From CAJBLF01 sp041679065 (GTDB lineage: Bacteria > Patescibacteriota > Gracilibacteria > Absconditabacterales > Absconditicoccaceae): 6,431 bases of DNA. Of the stretch, positions 5,762-6,431 are shown in pieces. Location of the stretch: NCBI GenBank assembly GCA_041679065.1, contig JBBABI010000069.1, positions 1 through 6,431 of the forward strand. The letters are read 5' to 3'. Numbering within the stretch: the first letter of the stretch is position 1; each line of letters starts with the position of its first letter. The translations under genes were made by a program, and so were the position numbers. The notes beneath the pieces were generated by a model. It worked only from the letters and a program-made list of their open reading frames with translations, did no database searches and was not told where the DNA came from.

Positions 5762-6431
5762 ATGAAACCATTGCAGAATTTCACTTTTGAATCTTTTGAT
5801 TTTGATCAGCAAACTCTGAGCGCAAGCTTCAGGTATAGTTTTGATCATGAGGTGAAATTTACGGAAACGATAGATTTCTCCTGCTTGTGACGAAAACCTC
5901 TCACGAACCCAGATCCTAGCGTTATGAATCATCTCCTCTTCCACCTTTCTCTGGCTGTAGGGATCAGCTATTACAAACTCTGTCCGACAGCTAAACTCAT
6001 GATAGAAAGCTGATTTCTGACTCCGGATCAGATTACTTTTTGGGAGGCGTTTTATCTCAACGGACTGGGAGAATATTTTTATAGAAATAATATCTCACCC
6101 AAAGAAGTGGTGCAGTTTGAAAATACCAAAGAAGCGAAGGATTTTGACTTTCTGCATGCGCATTTCGCTTGTGAGAGCAAACAAATCATGGTAGCATTAG
6201 GCTGAGGGAAAGATAGTTTAGTTAGTTGCGAACTGGTTAAAAAGTGATGACTCCCCTTCTACACCTCTACCTTCGGAAAAGATTATTTCCTCCATCAGAT
6301 GACAAGCAAAAAAGTATGAGCACCAAGATTGGTAATGAAAAGAACGATGGATCCACAACTTTTTGCCATGAACCAGCAAGGATACTATAATGGTCATGTG
6401 CCTATCAGCGGCATCATCGCTTTTGTTCTTA
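5762..6431 (+). CDS. murL: UDP-MurNAc-L-Ala-L-Glu epimerase MurL (3' end outside window)
   Basis: The 223 visible residues match the N-terminal half of MurL, the ATP-dependent enzyme that epimerises the terminal L-Glu of UDP-MurNAc-L-Ala-L-Glu to D-Glu for peptidoglycan synthesis (known from Xanthomonas). Hallmarks seen: FRYSFDHEVKFTETIDF near the start, GISYYKLCP (67-75), YLNGLGEYFYRN (98-109), the PP-loop-like GGGKDS (147-152), and NQQGYYNGHVPIS (204-216). Six TGA codons (5888, 6011, 6203, 6245, 6248, 6317; residues 43, 84, 148, 162, 163, 186) read as Gly. One gives the middle Gly of GGGKDS, and two are adjacent. ATG at 5762 gives the usual family start, although the frame is open further upstream. 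Divergent from murD. Confidence 0.92.

Noticed and set aside
5618..5944. Minus-strand ORF of 108 residues upstream of murD
   Set aside because: It is antisense to the murL N-terminus and to repeat copy 2; part of its sequence is translated repeat.
1..6431. tRNA or rRNA genes
   Set aside because: No cloverleaf with a T-loop motif and no rRNA-like conserved segment was recognised on either strand by eye.

Overview
The window reads as a chromosomal segment of a Candidate Phyla Radiation bacterium that translates UGA as glycine (genetic code 25, known from Absconditabacteria/SR1 and Gracilibacteria). Under the standard code nearly every gene looks broken. Read with TGA as Gly, six of the seven genes become continuous, full-length-looking frames carrying 24 internal TGA codons. 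Many of these TGAs fall exactly where the family has an invariant glycine: the GGGKDS loop of MurL, the Rossmann-type glycine of MurD, and the Gly before the catalytic Cys region of the isochorismatase-family enzyme. The six genes whose ends are visible stop with TAA (five) or TAG (one), never TGA. The base composition is AT-rich, and I see no convincing Shine-Dalgarno site at a normal distance from any start.

Layout. (1) 1-1458 (+): the 3' part of a large, mostly helical protein I do not recognise. (2) 1459-1642: a non-coding region with a 16-nt perfect palindrome, nested inverted repeats and a 4x10-nt tandem repeat. (3) 1643-2077 (+): nrdR. (4) 2078-2205: a hairpin-rich repeat region between convergent genes. 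(5) 2206-2712 (-): isochorismatase-family cysteine hydrolase. (6) 2839-3246 (-): small unknown gene with its own candidate promoter and terminator and no TGA codons. (7) 3310-3960 (-): secreted, C-terminally membrane-anchored beta-sandwich protein. (8) 3986-4059: first copy of a GTCATTCC-bounded two-hairpin repeat. (9) 4064-5524 (-): murD, interrupted in frame by a 51-codon palindromic element. (10) 5648-5711: second copy of the repeat. (11) 5762-6431 (+): murL, running off the end.

The clearest functional theme is cell-wall precursor synthesis. A MurD-type ligase and a MurL-type UDP-MurNAc-L-Ala-L-Glu epimerase are divergently transcribed from a shared 237-nt region. That pairing suggests the alternative route in which L-Glu is ligated first and epimerised afterwards, instead of D-Glu being supplied by MurI. 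NrdR (control of ribonucleotide reductase genes) is not obviously linked to this.

The most unusual observation is the insert in murD (4925-5077). It is 153 nt, bounded by 7-nt inverted ends, built of hairpins, and kept in frame. It resembles in behaviour the Rickettsia palindromic elements that insert into coding sequences, but here it lies in a UGA-recoded genome and even contains one UGA-Gly codon.
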